From NCBI RefSeq assembly GCF_900156575.1, contig NZ_FTNY01000001.1, positions 1,054,001-1,118,000 on the forward strand: DNA of 64,000 bases. Direction: 5' to 3'. Source of the stretch: Chryseobacterium shigense (lineage in GTDB: Bacteria > Bacteroidota > Bacteroidia > Flavobacteriales > Weeksellaceae). The first letter of the stretch is position 1. Every line of letters starts with the position of its first letter. A program made the translations under genes and the position numbers. The notes under the pieces were generated by a model, which was given only the letters and a program-made list of their open reading frames with translations, was not told the DNA's origin and did no database searches. This document shows, piece by piece, positions 53,000-61,689 of the stretch.

Positions 53000-53899
53000 A
53001 TGCCAATCGATACGATATACAGAGACTCCCTATGTGAATGGGTAGATGTAGAGGCTCCCACAGCGGAGGACCTGAAATTTCTTCACGAAAGATATGAGAT
53101 CAACAACCTTCTTCTGGAAGATACCATGGATCCGAATCACCTTCCTAAATACGAAGAGGACGGCAACGTAAAGTTTTTCCTGCTCCGAGAAAGTACAGAA
53201 CTGGAACGAAAAAACCTCAACACCATAAGCGATATCAGCACGAAGATCGGAATTTTCCTGCTGGATAATACCATCATCACAATCCACAGAATGAAAACGA
53301 AAAGCATTCTGGAGACCAAGAAACAGATTTCTGCCATGAAAACAGAAGTTTCTTCGTCAAAAATTGCTTTAATGATGGCACTCCTGATTATGAGAAGTTT
53401 TGATGATGAATCATTAAGCCTTTTGGAAACAATGGATAATATTGAAAACGAAATTTTCCTTAAAAATACCAACCATACTAACCAGATCAGAAGGTTATAT
53501 AAATTAAAAAGAAAATCAGGCCTCAATTCACGGGTATTGACGATTTCAACGGACGCGGTAGATAAGTTTAAACTTTTGAATCTTCAGGATTCAGAGATCG
53601 TGGATTTAAAAGATAAACATAAAGATGTTGTTGCGGATTTTGATCATTTAAATATTCAGATTACCAACCTTATTTCCATGTTCCTGGCGCTTTCAGACCA
53701 AAAAGCTAACCAGGTTATGAAAGTTTTGGCTATCTATTCGGTGTATTTCCTCCCGATTACTTTTATTGCCGGGCTTTACGGAATGAATTTCGACAATATG
53801 CCTGAACTGCATCACAAATACGGATATTTTATAACAGTAGGGGTTATGGCTGTGGTGGTGATCTGCACTTTTATTTATGCAAGACGTAAGCAGTGGTAA
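53000..53899 (+). CDS. corA: CorA-family Mg2+/Co2+ transporter
   Basis: 299 residues: N-terminal cytoplasmic domain, long helix, and two C-terminal membrane helices (VLAIYSVYFLPITFIAGLYG, YFITVGVMAVVVICTFIYA) with the signature YGMN just after the first. Forms homopentameric channels for Mg2+ uptake in the family. Divergent from fabH with a short shared promoter region. Confidence 0.95.
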   Translation: MPIDTIYRDSLCEWVDVEAPTAEDLKFLHERYEINNLLLEDTMDPNHLPKYEEDGNVKFFLLRESTELERKNLNTISDISTKIGIFLLDNTIITIHRMKTKSILETKKQISAMKTEVSSSKIALMMALLIMRSFDDESLSLLETMDNIENEIFLKNTNHTNQIRRLYKLKRKSGLNSRVLTISTDAVDKFKLLNLQDSEIVDLKDKHKDVVADFDHLNIQITNLISMFLALSDQKANQVMKVLAIYSVYFLPITFIAGLYGMNFDNMPELHHKYGYFITVGVMAVVVICTFIYARRKQW

Positions 53900-54069
53900 C
53901 GGTCTGTTAAAAAGGGGCAAATACTTAAGTTATTATAAAAGATTTGTTGCTAACTTTAAATCGAATTTGGGATTCATTCTCAAGGTTCGTAGTGAGTTTA
54001 GCAATAAATTAATAATTAAAAAACTTGGTACCCTTTCGTTTGACTAAAAGCACCAACACCCAACTGCCC

Positions 54070-55656
54070 ATGAAAACTGACATTCTAAACAAAATTCTTG
54101 AGGAAAATGTGCTTTCCCGTGAGTCCAAAGAGAAACTCAGTGCTTTGCATGAAAATATTTCGTCCAGGGAGTTTTCTGATTTGCTGGATGCGCAGGGAAA
54201 TCAATATGTAGAGTTTGTTCAGGAAGGAGGCGGTGTCTGGGGAAGTGCTTTGGTAGGGTATCTTTATGGTCTGGAAGTATTCGGAGTTCGTTTTCTTAAA
54301 GTGGCAGGAACGAGTGCCGGCGCTATTAATACAATGTTGATTGCAGCCTGTAAAACCAAAGAGGAAGCTAAAAGTGAAGTGATCAAGGATATCCTTTTCA
54401 GCTGGAATTTCGCCGATTTCATGGATGGAAAAACTTATGTGAAAACTACGATTCATGCGATTCTGAACAATAAGGATTTTTTTAAAATCAATGCTATTAT
54501 TTTAGCGGTCATCATGGTGATTCTGGTCATTATCCCTTTCGTAGCAAAGCCGGAAACTACGCTTAATGCTAAACTTCTTTTCCTGATTCCTTTAATTCCT
54601 GTCATTATTGCCTTTTTCTGTATTAAAAAGTTTTATAATGATTTTAAAAAACAGAACAGCGGATTCAATCCGGGAAATGCTTTTTTAGAGACCATGCAAA
54701 GTGTTTTAGATGGTTTCGGGATCAAAACGGTGGCTCAGCTTAATGAAAAATTTATTCAGAAGGAACATGACCTTCATCTCAATTATCGCTACGGGAATAC
54801 GGGAGAATATTATACCATTGCGCTAAAAAGTATTGAAGCGATCAAAGCTAAAAACCTGGAACATATTGACCAGACCCGCTACAGGATCTTCTATGAAAGT
54901 GCGGTGAACAATGACTATTATAAAAACAATCCGTTTTACCAGCTTCGTTCGGAATACATCGTCATTACGACCGATATTAATGCTAAAATCAAAGTAGAAC
55001 TGCCTACGATGGCTAATCTGTACTGGTCTGAAGAAGAACTGAAACATGCCAGTCCAGCCGAATTTGTAAGAGCGTCGATGTCTGTCCCGTTCTTTTTTGA
55101 ACCTTTCCGGAAAATGATCAATAAGGATGACAGCTCGGTAAAATATGCCTGGAAATTCTGGATGAACACCAAACCCGAAGACATTTATCCTTCCGGACTT
55201 TTCATTGACGGTGGAAGTATTTCTAACTTTCCGATCGATATTTTTCATGCCAGCGACGTATTTTATCCCAGAATGCCTCTTTTTGGAGTGCAGCTCACCA
55301 GCGACTCTGATATTCTGTCTGAAAAAGGAAAAACCAGTGAAGAGATTCTTAAAACTCCTTTTTCTTATGCGGGAAATATCATCAGTACTTTAAAAGGTTT
55401 TAATGACAAATCATTTTTAACGAAACATAGCTTTTACCGTCTTTACAGTATTCAGAGTGTTAATTGCGGAACGAGCAGCTGGTTGAATTTCTTTATGAAA
55501 AGAGATGAAAAAGAGGATCTCTTCAACAGGGGATTCCAGGCCGCCCTGGATTTCCTGAATCAATTCGACTGGGAAAAATACAAATATGAACGGATGATGC
55601 TTTCGATGAAGGAGAAAAAGATCCTGAAAGAAGCAGATACGCCTACGGTGGGATAA
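54070..55656 (+). CDS. Patatin-like phospholipase with internal membrane helices
   Basis: 528 residues from the Met at 54070. Patatin hydrolase: oxyanion loop QEGGGVWGSALVG, nucleophile Ser82 in AGTSAGAIN, and catalytic Asp in FIDGGSISNFP. Unusual: between nucleophile and Asp there is an insertion with two hydrophobic helices (INAIILAVIMVILVIIPFV and LLFLIPLIPVIIAFFCI). It probably cleaves membrane lipids while anchored in the inner membrane. Similar proteins occur across Bacteroidota. No obvious operon partner. Confidence 0.88.
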   Translation: MKTDILNKILEENVLSRESKEKLSALHENISSREFSDLLDAQGNQYVEFVQEGGGVWGSALVGYLYGLEVFGVRFLKVAGTSAGAINTMLIAACKTKEEAKSEVIKDILFSWNFADFMDGKTYVKTTIHAILNNKDFFKINAIILAVIMVILVIIPFVAKPETTLNAKLLFLIPLIPVIIAFFCIKKFYNDFKKQNSGFNPGNAFLETMQSVLDGFGIKTVAQLNEKFIQKEHDLHLNYRYGNTGEYYTIALKSIEAIKAKNLEHIDQTRYRIFYESAVNNDYYKNNPFYQLRSEYIVITTDINAKIKVELPTMANLYWSEEELKHASPAEFVRASMSVPFFFEPFRKMINKDDSSVKYAWKFWMNTKPEDIYPSGLFIDGGSISNFPIDIFHASDVFYPRMPLFGVQLTSDSDILSEKGKTSEEILKTPFSYAGNIISTLKGFNDKSFLTKHSFYRLYSIQSVNCGTSSWLNFFMKRDEKEDLFNRGFQAALDFLNQFDWEKYKYERMMLSMKEKKILKEADTPTVG

Positions 55657-55817
55657 GGAATTTTAAGTATTTTAGATTTAAAGTGAGAATCTTTATAAAA
55701 GAGATAAACCGAAGATTAAAAATGCAGATTACAAGAAATAACGAGCGTCGAAATGGATAGACTAAAAAAATCTTAAAAGTTAGAACGGCCATATCTATAG
55801 ACATGACCGTTATCTGT

Positions 55818-56348
55818 CTACAATGAATCCAAAAACTCAAGGTACATCGGAACACTTCTTTCAATCCATTCTTCGGAAGGATCATTTTCTATTCCGTAAT
55901 AAACAAAAGGTTCTTTGTACTCTGCTTTGATATAGTCAAAAGTCAGTTCATAAGGGCGAAAAAGCTCATTCATGGTATATTTGTATTTTCCTGATGCACG
56001 GTATCCCTCTTCATCAATTCCGGCAGTGACCGCCAGTGACATTTTCTTCCCTCCTGCTTTGTATCCGCTCTTACTTCCATAAGCCCAACCGTAAAGAAGG
56101 ACCTCATCAAACCATTTTTTCAAAAGTGGCGGACTGCTGAACCAGTAGAACGGGAACTGAAAGACAATGCTGTCATAAGATTCTATTAACTGCTGCTCTT
56201 TTGCAATGTCTATTTTTTCATCCGGATAGGCTTCGTATAAGTTATGAACCTTATATTTTTCAGGATATTTATTTAATTCTTCGATCCATCTTTTATTGAT
56301 CACCGATTTTTCGATATCAGGGTGGATGATTATGATTAATGTTTTCAT
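55818..56348 (-). CDS. NAD(P)H oxidoreductase, flavodoxin-like fold
   Basis: 176 residues from the Met at 56348 (MKTLIIIIHPD); the upstream MLKKYKRK looks like leader. Family segments: IVFQFPFYWFSSPPLLKKWF and GKKMSLAVTAGI, as in KefF/NQO-type two-electron reductases using FMN/FAD. Divergent from an HxlR regulator, the typical arrangement in which the regulator senses quinone or aldehyde stress and controls the reductase. Confidence 0.88.
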   Translation of the reverse strand: MKTLIIIIHPDIEKSVINKRWIEELNKYPEKYKVHNLYEAYPDEKIDIAKEQQLIESYDSIVFQFPFYWFSSPPLLKKWFDEVLLYGWAYGSKSGYKAGGKKMSLAVTAGIDEEGYRASGKYKYTMNELFRPYELTFDYIKAEYKEPFVYYGIENDPSEEWIERSVPMYLEFLDSL

Positions 56349-56403
56349 TTTCCGTTTATATTTCTTCAGCAAAAATAATAGATGTAACTTACATTTCAGA
56401 TGT

Positions 56404-56426
56404 TAGTACCCAATTGTATGGTACTA
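56404..56426. promoter_or_regulatory. Inverted repeat between reductase and HxlR genes (operator candidate)
   Basis: TAGTACC / GGTACTA perfect arms with a 9-nt AT spacer, centred in the 93-bp divergent promoter region. A second short palindrome TGTAACTTACA lies at 56383-56393. Confidence 0.6.
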
Positions 56427-56441
56427 TAAAAAATGTAAGTA

Positions 56442-56834
56442 ATGACTAAAATAAAGGAAACATCAACCAATTTTGCCAATAAGAAAGCACTTTCCGACGA
56501 ATGTCCTGAGATCTACGCATCCAACACGATCGGTGGACAATGGGCACTCGCCATCTGCTGTTACCTGATCGATGGAAAGCTACGATTTGGAGAGCTTAGG
56601 AAAAAGCTGAACAACATCACAGAACGGATGCTCACCCTACAACTTCGAAGGCTGGAAAAAGACCGGATCATTACCAGAAAGGTCTATGCCGAAGTGCCTC
56701 CCCGTGTAGAATATGAATTGACAGAAATAGGCTATAAACTTAAACCCATCATTCTGGAATTTGAAAAATGGGGAATAGAGCATAAGGCCATGATGACTCA
56801 AAAACAGGAGGTTGATGGACTAAAAAAATCATAA
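56442..56834 (+). CDS. HxlR-family transcriptional regulator
   Basis: 130 residues, one winged-helix domain: CPEIYASNTIGGQWALAICC with the family Cys near the N-terminus, LRFGELRKKLNNITERMLTL as HTH, and the wing YAEVPPRVEYELTEIGYKL. HxlR proteins commonly use that Cys to sense electrophiles. It likely controls itself and the divergent reductase. Confidence 0.93.
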   Translation: MTKIKETSTNFANKKALSDECPEIYASNTIGGQWALAICCYLIDGKLRFGELRKKLNNITERMLTLQLRRLEKDRIITRKVYAEVPPRVEYELTEIGYKLKPIILEFEKWGIEHKAMMTQKQEVDGLKKS

Positions 56835-56900
56835 AAATTTCACCCCAATAATTCTCTGAAATCCCCTGTATTCAATAGAATATCGTTATTTCAACCGCAA

Positions 56901-56950
56901 TTCCCCTCCCACGGAGGGGTGGCAGATCAGAGATCTTACGGGGTGGTCAG
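56901..56950. repeat. Dispersed hairpin repeat CCCCTCC...GGAGGGGTGGC...GGGGTGGTC
   Basis: Stem CCCCTCC / GGAGGGG with a 4-nt loop, then TGGCAGATCAGAGATCTTAC and GGGGTGGTCAG. This wording is a frequent intergenic repeat in Flavobacteriia, from memory. GC-rich island in AT-rich flanks. Confidence 0.6.
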
Positions 56951-57006
56951 CAATGAACAAACGCGTGAAATTTTCACCAAACTAATAAACATAAAACCAA
57001 TTATTC

Positions 57007-57453
57007 ATGGTCACACTAGATTTTCTGAAAACTATTTTATTTTCCCATGCTTCGAGAAATAATCCCCGTGCCAATTATTTTTATGAATTTGATATCGTGG
57101 TCTTTGATCATTCAACAGATGCATCAGATTTCATGAGAGCCTATTTTGCTTTAAAAGACAATAAAGAATTGACTGTAAGATCAATAACCGAATCTGAATT
57201 CAGGGAAATCATCTACACCTGGTTCTTTGGCCGCGAACGTTCAAAGAACAGCAATCGGGATCCTTCAGAAAACTTAGAAGAAGTGAACAGCTTTTATCAT
57301 TCTTTGAAAGAATTGACTAAAGAAAAGAAGATTTTTCATTTTCAAAATGTTAATAAGGGCCGTTATGAATATCAGTTGGGCATAGCTTTTGATTATTTCT
57401 ACGTTGAAGGCGAGGAAAATAATTTCCTTATTTATTTTAATGCTCAGGGCTAA
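57007..57453 (+). CDS. Unknown cytosolic protein
   Basis: 148 residues, no signal or membrane segment, mixed alpha/beta by eye; segments HASRNNPRANYFYEFDIVVF and ESEFREIIYTWFFGRERSKN. I do not recognise a family. It starts 173 bp after the HxlR gene and is followed 44 bp later by an exported protein. Confidence 0.65.
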   Translation: MVTLDFLKTILFSHASRNNPRANYFYEFDIVVFDHSTDASDFMRAYFALKDNKELTVRSITESEFREIIYTWFFGRERSKNSNRDPSENLEEVNSFYHSLKELTKEKKIFHFQNVNKGRYEYQLGIAFDYFYVEGEENNFLIYFNAQG

Positions 57454-57496
57454 TATTTAGTAAATTTAATCTGTCTTAACCATCAAAAACTACTTT

Positions 57497-58006
57497 ATGA
57501 AAAACTTAGCGTTTTTATTCAGTTTGTCCATATTCCTTTTCTTCGGAGTTAACGCCAACGCACAAAAAATTTCTGACGGCCAAACCGTTGAAGTCAATGG
57601 GATGAGTGTTACTTTTAATATTTTAAACAAGGAAAGCATTGAAGCAGGCGGAAAGCCTTATGACCGCTATAAAGTGTCAGCCTCTGTAAAAAATACCTCA
57701 GACAAAGCCTATAACATCAGATTGTCTTCTTACCCGCAGATCGTGAGTAATATCGGACTTGTAGAACTGGACTGCATCAATGCAACCGGCGCCAAGCTGA
57801 CTTCCAAAAAGATTGAACTCAAAATGAAAGTCCAGATGATCAACGTGACGTACTCAGCCTATGACAAATCAGGAAAATTTGTTTCCAGTACTATTCCTGT
57901 AACAGGAAGCTATTATTTTGATTCTGGAGACACCATCAGCGACCATGCTATTTTTATCGTTCCGCAAGGGCAGGCTCCTGATGTCACCGTGAGAAGTTTA
58001 AAATAA
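57497..58006 (+). CDS. Exported Ig-like protein of unknown function
   Basis: 169 residues with signal peptide (MKNLAFLFSLSIFLFFGVNA, then NAQ). The mature part looks like one beta-sandwich (VEVNGMSVTFNILNKESIEA, YKVSASVKNTSDKAYNIRLS, ending APDVTVRSLK). Probably periplasmic. Shares a bidirectional terminator with tag. Confidence 0.75.
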   Translation: MKNLAFLFSLSIFLFFGVNANAQKISDGQTVEVNGMSVTFNILNKESIEAGGKPYDRYKVSASVKNTSDKAYNIRLSSYPQIVSNIGLVELDCINATGAKLTSKKIELKMKVQMINVTYSAYDKSGKFVSSTIPVTGSYYFDSGDTISDHAIFIVPQGQAPDVTVRSLK

Positions 58007-58030
58007 TCCAAAACTATAAAATTGAAATAA

Positions 58031-58053
58031 AAACCTCCAAAATTGGAGGTTTT
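58031..58053. terminator. Bidirectional terminator, exported protein / tag
   Basis: Stem AAACCTCCAA / TTGGAGGTTT between the two convergent genes; it touches the tag stop codon. Confidence 0.85.
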
Positions 58054-58603
58054 ATACTTTTTCCCACATGGGTTTATGTTTCAAAACTTCTTTATAGACC
58101 GGGCAGTTTTCATCATGGCATCCCTTTAAAAATCCAATGCTCATCAGAAATTCATTGACAATTTCTCCCCCTGTGAATTTGAATGTTTTTTTGAATATCT
58201 TCATCCATTCCTGTAATGTTTTCGGATGATGATGTTCCAGCCATTTTTCAAATGAACCGAATTCTCTTTGGAGTTCGATAATGGTTTTTGCGTTTTCTAT
58301 CGCGGCGTTTACTTTTAATTTATTTCTGATTATTCCGGGATCACCCAAAAGTCGTTCACGGTCTTCTTCTGTGTAAGCTGCTACTCTTTGAATATTAAAG
58401 TTGTCATAGGCTTTTCTGAAACTTTCTTCTTTCTTTAAAATCGTTTCCCAGCTCAGACCTGCCTGGTTGATCTCCATAATCAATCTTCCGAACAATTCAT
58501 CATCATCATGAATCGGAAATCCGTAATGATGATCGTGATAATTTTTGTGAAGTTCTTTTCTGCTTTCCGGTTGCATTCCTGCTATGGCTGAACAATAACT
58601 CAT
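58052..58603 (-). CDS. tag: DNA-3-methyladenine glycosylase I
   Basis: Removes 3-methyladenine from alkylated DNA. 183 residues. Zinc-site residues known from E. coli Tag align: Cys4, a His in NYHDHHYGFP, and the HxxxC pair in KGCHDENCPVY. The catalytic-pocket segment is INQAGLSWETILKK with Glu before it, and DPGIIRNKLKVNAAIENAK matches the family. Overlaps the upstream gene by 4 nt (ATGA). Confidence 0.95.
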   Translation of the reverse strand: MSYCSAIAGMQPESRKELHKNYHDHHYGFPIHDDDELFGRLIMEINQAGLSWETILKKEESFRKAYDNFNIQRVAAYTEEDRERLLGDPGIIRNKLKVNAAIENAKTIIELQREFGSFEKWLEHHHPKTLQEWMKIFKKTFKFTGGEIVNEFLMSIGFLKGCHDENCPVYKEVLKHKPMWEKV

Positions 58604-58920
58604 TTTAGTATATTTTCTGTTTTGGTTAAAAATTTTCCTAAGGCATCTTTGATATCAATCCCGGTCCGGTCTGCTAAGATCATCAGCCACCAGATATTTT
58701 CGCCTAATTTATGTTCAAGTTCTTCTCCGGAGTTTGATTTTGTCCATGTTTTTTCATGTGACATTATATTTCGTCCCAGCAAACCTGCATCCGTAAGATA
58801 AGCTAATGCGTCCTGTTCTAAAGTCCACTCTTTACCATTCTGCTGAATTTCCAGCTGATGATACTTTTCTCTGATCTCCAGAGAACGTCTGATAATTTCA
58901 TCCAGGTGATTTTGATCCAT
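58600..58920 (-). CDS. MazG-like pyrophosphohydrolase-type protein
   Basis: 106 residues, helical. The C-terminal half (EELEHKLGENIWWLMILADR, then TGIDIKDALGKFLTKTEN) resembles MazG/all-alpha NTP pyrophosphatases, where paired EExxE and D helices bind Mg; here the first acidic motif is only partly kept (EELEHKLGE). If active it would clean damaged nucleotides, a logical partner of the coupled tag gene. Activity is uncertain. Confidence 0.7.
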   Translation of the reverse strand: MDQNHLDEIIRRSLEIREKYHQLEIQQNGKEWTLEQDALAYLTDAGLLGRNIMSHEKTWTKSNSGEELEHKLGENIWWLMILADRTGIDIKDALGKFLTKTENILK

Positions 58921-59071
58921 TATTTTTGTTGTTTTAATTGTCGAAGTGAATACTTCAAACGATAAAGATAATACAGGATTGTGACAACTGTTCGTCAGTA
59001 GCGTTTAATTTTTAAATTTTATAATCTGTAGTTTTCCTAAATAGTGTAATTTAGGGGTCTTAAAATAATCT

Positions 59072-59986
59072 ATGAAACCTTTTCTATCGTTCTGTTTTGT
59101 CCTGATGTTTATTTCCTTTAATGCCCAGAAGATCTATTCAAAAGCGTACGGTAATCCAAAAGATGCTCCTTTGATTTTCATTCATGGCGGACCCAGCGGA
59201 AATGCTACATTATTTGAAGGGACTACAGCCCAAAAACTTGCGGATAAAGGATTTTATGTTATTGTCTACGACAGACGCGGAGAAGGAAGATCTAAAGATG
59301 AAAATGCTTCCATGACTTTTAAAGAAAGTTTTAATGACCTCAACCAAATCTATGCAGCGTATGGAATTAAGAAGGCCAATATTCTGGCCCACAGTTTTGG
59401 AGGAATTATCGGAACTTTATTTACCAGACAATTTCCTGAAAAGGTAAGTTCACTAACCCTGGCAGGCGCTTTATTTACCCAGCAGGAAACCTATGACCAC
59501 ATTTTAAAACAGGCTAAAGAGAAATTCAGAAACGATGCTTCGAAACTTAATGAGATTCATGAGATCGAAAAATTAAGCAAGAACTCTGCTGCTTACCGAA
59601 AAAGGAGCTATGAAACAGCCAGCGAAATGAGTTTCTTTTCGATGCCCTCCCCGACTCCTGAAAGCAAGCAATTGAGAAAAGAATATGAAGACAGTGAATT
59701 TTATACCACGAACTTCAGAAATGCAGAATCACCACTGAAATTTTATAAAAACGAACCTCAAAACAATCTTGACAATACTTCTGTATTAAAAGAAATAAAA
59801 AAAAGAGGAATCCCGATTTTTGCGGTCTATGGAAAAGACGATGGAATATTCTCCACAAAACAGCTGAATGATATGAAGAATATAGCCGGAAAAAATCATT
59901 TTAAACTTATCGACAATTGTTCTCACTACCTTTTTGTTGACCAGCAGGATGAATTTTTGCAATTCATCAGTTTAAATCTAAAATAA
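59072..59986 (+). CDS. Exported alpha/beta hydrolase
   Basis: 304 residues with signal peptide (MKPFLSFCFVLMFISFNAQ). Oxyanion HGGPSGN (38-44), nucleophile Ser108 in LAHSFGG, Asp in YGKDDGIFS, His in DNCSHYLF. The DRRGEGRS segment is typical of the peptidase/esterase group. Divergent from the MazG-like gene; 17 bp before a small exported protein gene. Confidence 0.87.
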   Translation: MKPFLSFCFVLMFISFNAQKIYSKAYGNPKDAPLIFIHGGPSGNATLFEGTTAQKLADKGFYVIVYDRRGEGRSKDENASMTFKESFNDLNQIYAAYGIKKANILAHSFGGIIGTLFTRQFPEKVSSLTLAGALFTQQETYDHILKQAKEKFRNDASKLNEIHEIEKLSKNSAAYRKRSYETASEMSFFSMPSPTPESKQLRKEYEDSEFYTTNFRNAESPLKFYKNEPQNNLDNTSVLKEIKKRGIPIFAVYGKDDGIFSTKQLNDMKNIAGKNHFKLIDNCSHYLFVDQQDEFLQFISLNLK

Positions 59987-60003
59987 AATGTAGTTTTGTA
60001 AAA

Positions 60004-60390
60004 ATGCCAGCACCAGAAATCCATATCAGACATTTCAAAGCAATCATATTGATGCTTGTCCTGGCGTTTTCATTATCACCATGTTCTCTGAAAAGAGATC
60101 TTCTTGATATTTTTGACATTCAATATGTCAGTGCCTTAAATAAAGTAAAGACAACAACTTCGGTTCAAACCTATACTTGTGATAGTGTAACTGAAAGCTC
60201 TTCAAACACAAGTTCTGTGTCAAAGAGTATCTTAAAATTCAAGGATAAAAGATTATTCACTTCTTTAAATGCTGGAGCATATCCACGGGAAACGAATATC
60301 ATTTCTCAGAATAATTATTCCGGACATTCTACCGAAAACAGTCCTCCGAAATACATCTTGTTTAAAAGATTAAAATTACATTTGGTTTAG
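60004..60390 (+). CDS. Unknown small exported or membrane-anchored protein
   Basis: 128 residues. One N-terminal hydrophobic helix (AIILMLVLAFSLSPCS) that may be a signal or a lipobox-like end, then a Ser/Thr-rich region (DSVTESSSNTSSVSKSILKF) with two Cys. No family recognised. It lies between the alpha/beta hydrolase and the DoxD-like gene with short gaps, so possibly one transcript. Confidence 0.6.
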   Translation: MPAPEIHIRHFKAIILMLVLAFSLSPCSLKRDLLDIFDIQYVSALNKVKTTTSVQTYTCDSVTESSSNTSSVSKSILKFKDKRLFTSLNAGAYPRETNIISQNNYSGHSTENSPPKYILFKRLKLHLV

Positions 60391-60443
60391 GTTTTATCTG
60401 AATCGACTGTAATACAAACTATCTTTTAATACCAATTATTTCA

Positions 60444-61457
60444 ATGAAAAATACATTAGACAGCCGGTCTTACGATCTGGCCGGACTCTATACATTATCG
60501 CTCCGTCTTGTGATCGGGTGGACCTACTTTTCAGCTTTCTGGCGAAGGCTTGTTCTGGAAAATAAATTAACTCCTGACGAAGCCGGCTATATCGGTGAAA
60601 AATTCAATCATTTCCTGCCCAATGCTCTCGGAATAAAACCGATTATTGAGTACCTGGTCACTCACCCCGATGCCTTGGAAACTTCAATGATTACCTTTAC
60701 CATCATTGAGGCTATTGTAGGACTCTTCATTATACTGGGGCTTTTTACCCGACTGATGAGCGTAGGAATTTTTGGTCTTGCAATGGGAATTCTACTGGGT
60801 TCCGGCTGGATCGGAACAACATGTCTTGATGAATGGCAAATCGGTGTTTTAGGAATTGCCGGTGGATTTGTTTTGTTCCTTACCGGCAGCGGAAATTTTT
60901 CTCTGGATCATTATTTTATTAAGACCAATAAAAAATTCTCTCAAAAAAAGTGGTTTCTATGGCTGGGATCGGGTGTCCTTCCTTTGCCCAATCCAAAAAT
61001 CCTTGTACTGGCAGGTTCTGTGTTTATTTTCGGAATTACACTGTATACCAACCAATATTTCCATGGTGGAGTATGGGGAACGCTGCACAATAAATCTGTA
61101 AAACCTAAGATTGAAATTTCCAATGTTTTGCTTACCCAATCGGATGTGACATTTGAAGTCTACAGGACACAGGGTGCGGATGTGTATGGTTCTTTCCTTA
61201 TCGGTATTGATCTTCTGGACAAGAACGGAACTATTTTAAAAGCATTGGATTTAAAGGATCTTTCAAAATTTCCGAAAGAAAATATCCGGAATCATTATGT
61301 GGCTAAAGTACAACCTGGAAAACACAGTTTGATTATTCCTCTTGGAGCAAAAGCCGATCTGACCGTCAATCTCAATGATATTCTTATAAAGGGAGAAGTT
61401 CATACGATCAGACTTACTGACATCAGTGGGATTGAATGGACGGCAGAAATACAATAA
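60444..61457 (+). CDS. TQO small subunit DoxD-DoxA-like membrane protein
   Basis: 337 residues. The N-terminal about 170 residues are a DoxX/DoxD membrane unit with four helices (TLSLRLVIGWTYFSAFW; FTIIEAIVGLFIILGLFTRL; GVLGIAGGFVLFLTGSGN). After one more helix (ILVLAGSVFIFGITLYTN) comes a DoxA-type periplasmic domain (VLLTQSDVTFEVYRTQGADV ... RLTDISGIEWTAEI). In Acidianus, DoxD and DoxA form thiosulfate:quinone oxidoreductase; in Bacteroidota the fused form is common but its substrate is not known. Confidence 0.85.
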   Translation: MKNTLDSRSYDLAGLYTLSLRLVIGWTYFSAFWRRLVLENKLTPDEAGYIGEKFNHFLPNALGIKPIIEYLVTHPDALETSMITFTIIEAIVGLFIILGLFTRLMSVGIFGLAMGILLGSGWIGTTCLDEWQIGVLGIAGGFVLFLTGSGNFSLDHYFIKTNKKFSQKKWFLWLGSGVLPLPNPKILVLAGSVFIFGITLYTNQYFHGGVWGTLHNKSVKPKIEISNVLLTQSDVTFEVYRTQGADVYGSFLIGIDLLDKNGTILKALDLKDLSKFPKENIRNHYVAKVQPGKHSLIIPLGAKADLTVNLNDILIKGEVHTIRLTDISGIEWTAEIQ

Positions 61458-61642
61458 AAACTTAAACCATTAAGAATAATTAATTGGTTAAGAATAGTAA
61501 GCTTTTAGATGCTTCAACTTCTATCAGCATGAGATTGCTTATTCTAACATTAAATTTTAATTGTAAAGATCATACAATGAAAGCTTAAAAAGATCTTAGC
61601 TTAATGAAAAGATCTGGCTTTATAGGCAAGTACTGGTCACAA

Positions 61643-61671
61643 AAAAACCTCCGGAAATTCCGGAGGTTTTG
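61643..61671. terminator. Bidirectional terminator, DoxD-like / emrB
   Basis: Stem AAACCTCCGGAA / TTCCGGAGGTTT between convergent genes. Confidence 0.9.
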
Positions 61672-61689
61672 TATTGATTTAAATAAAAT

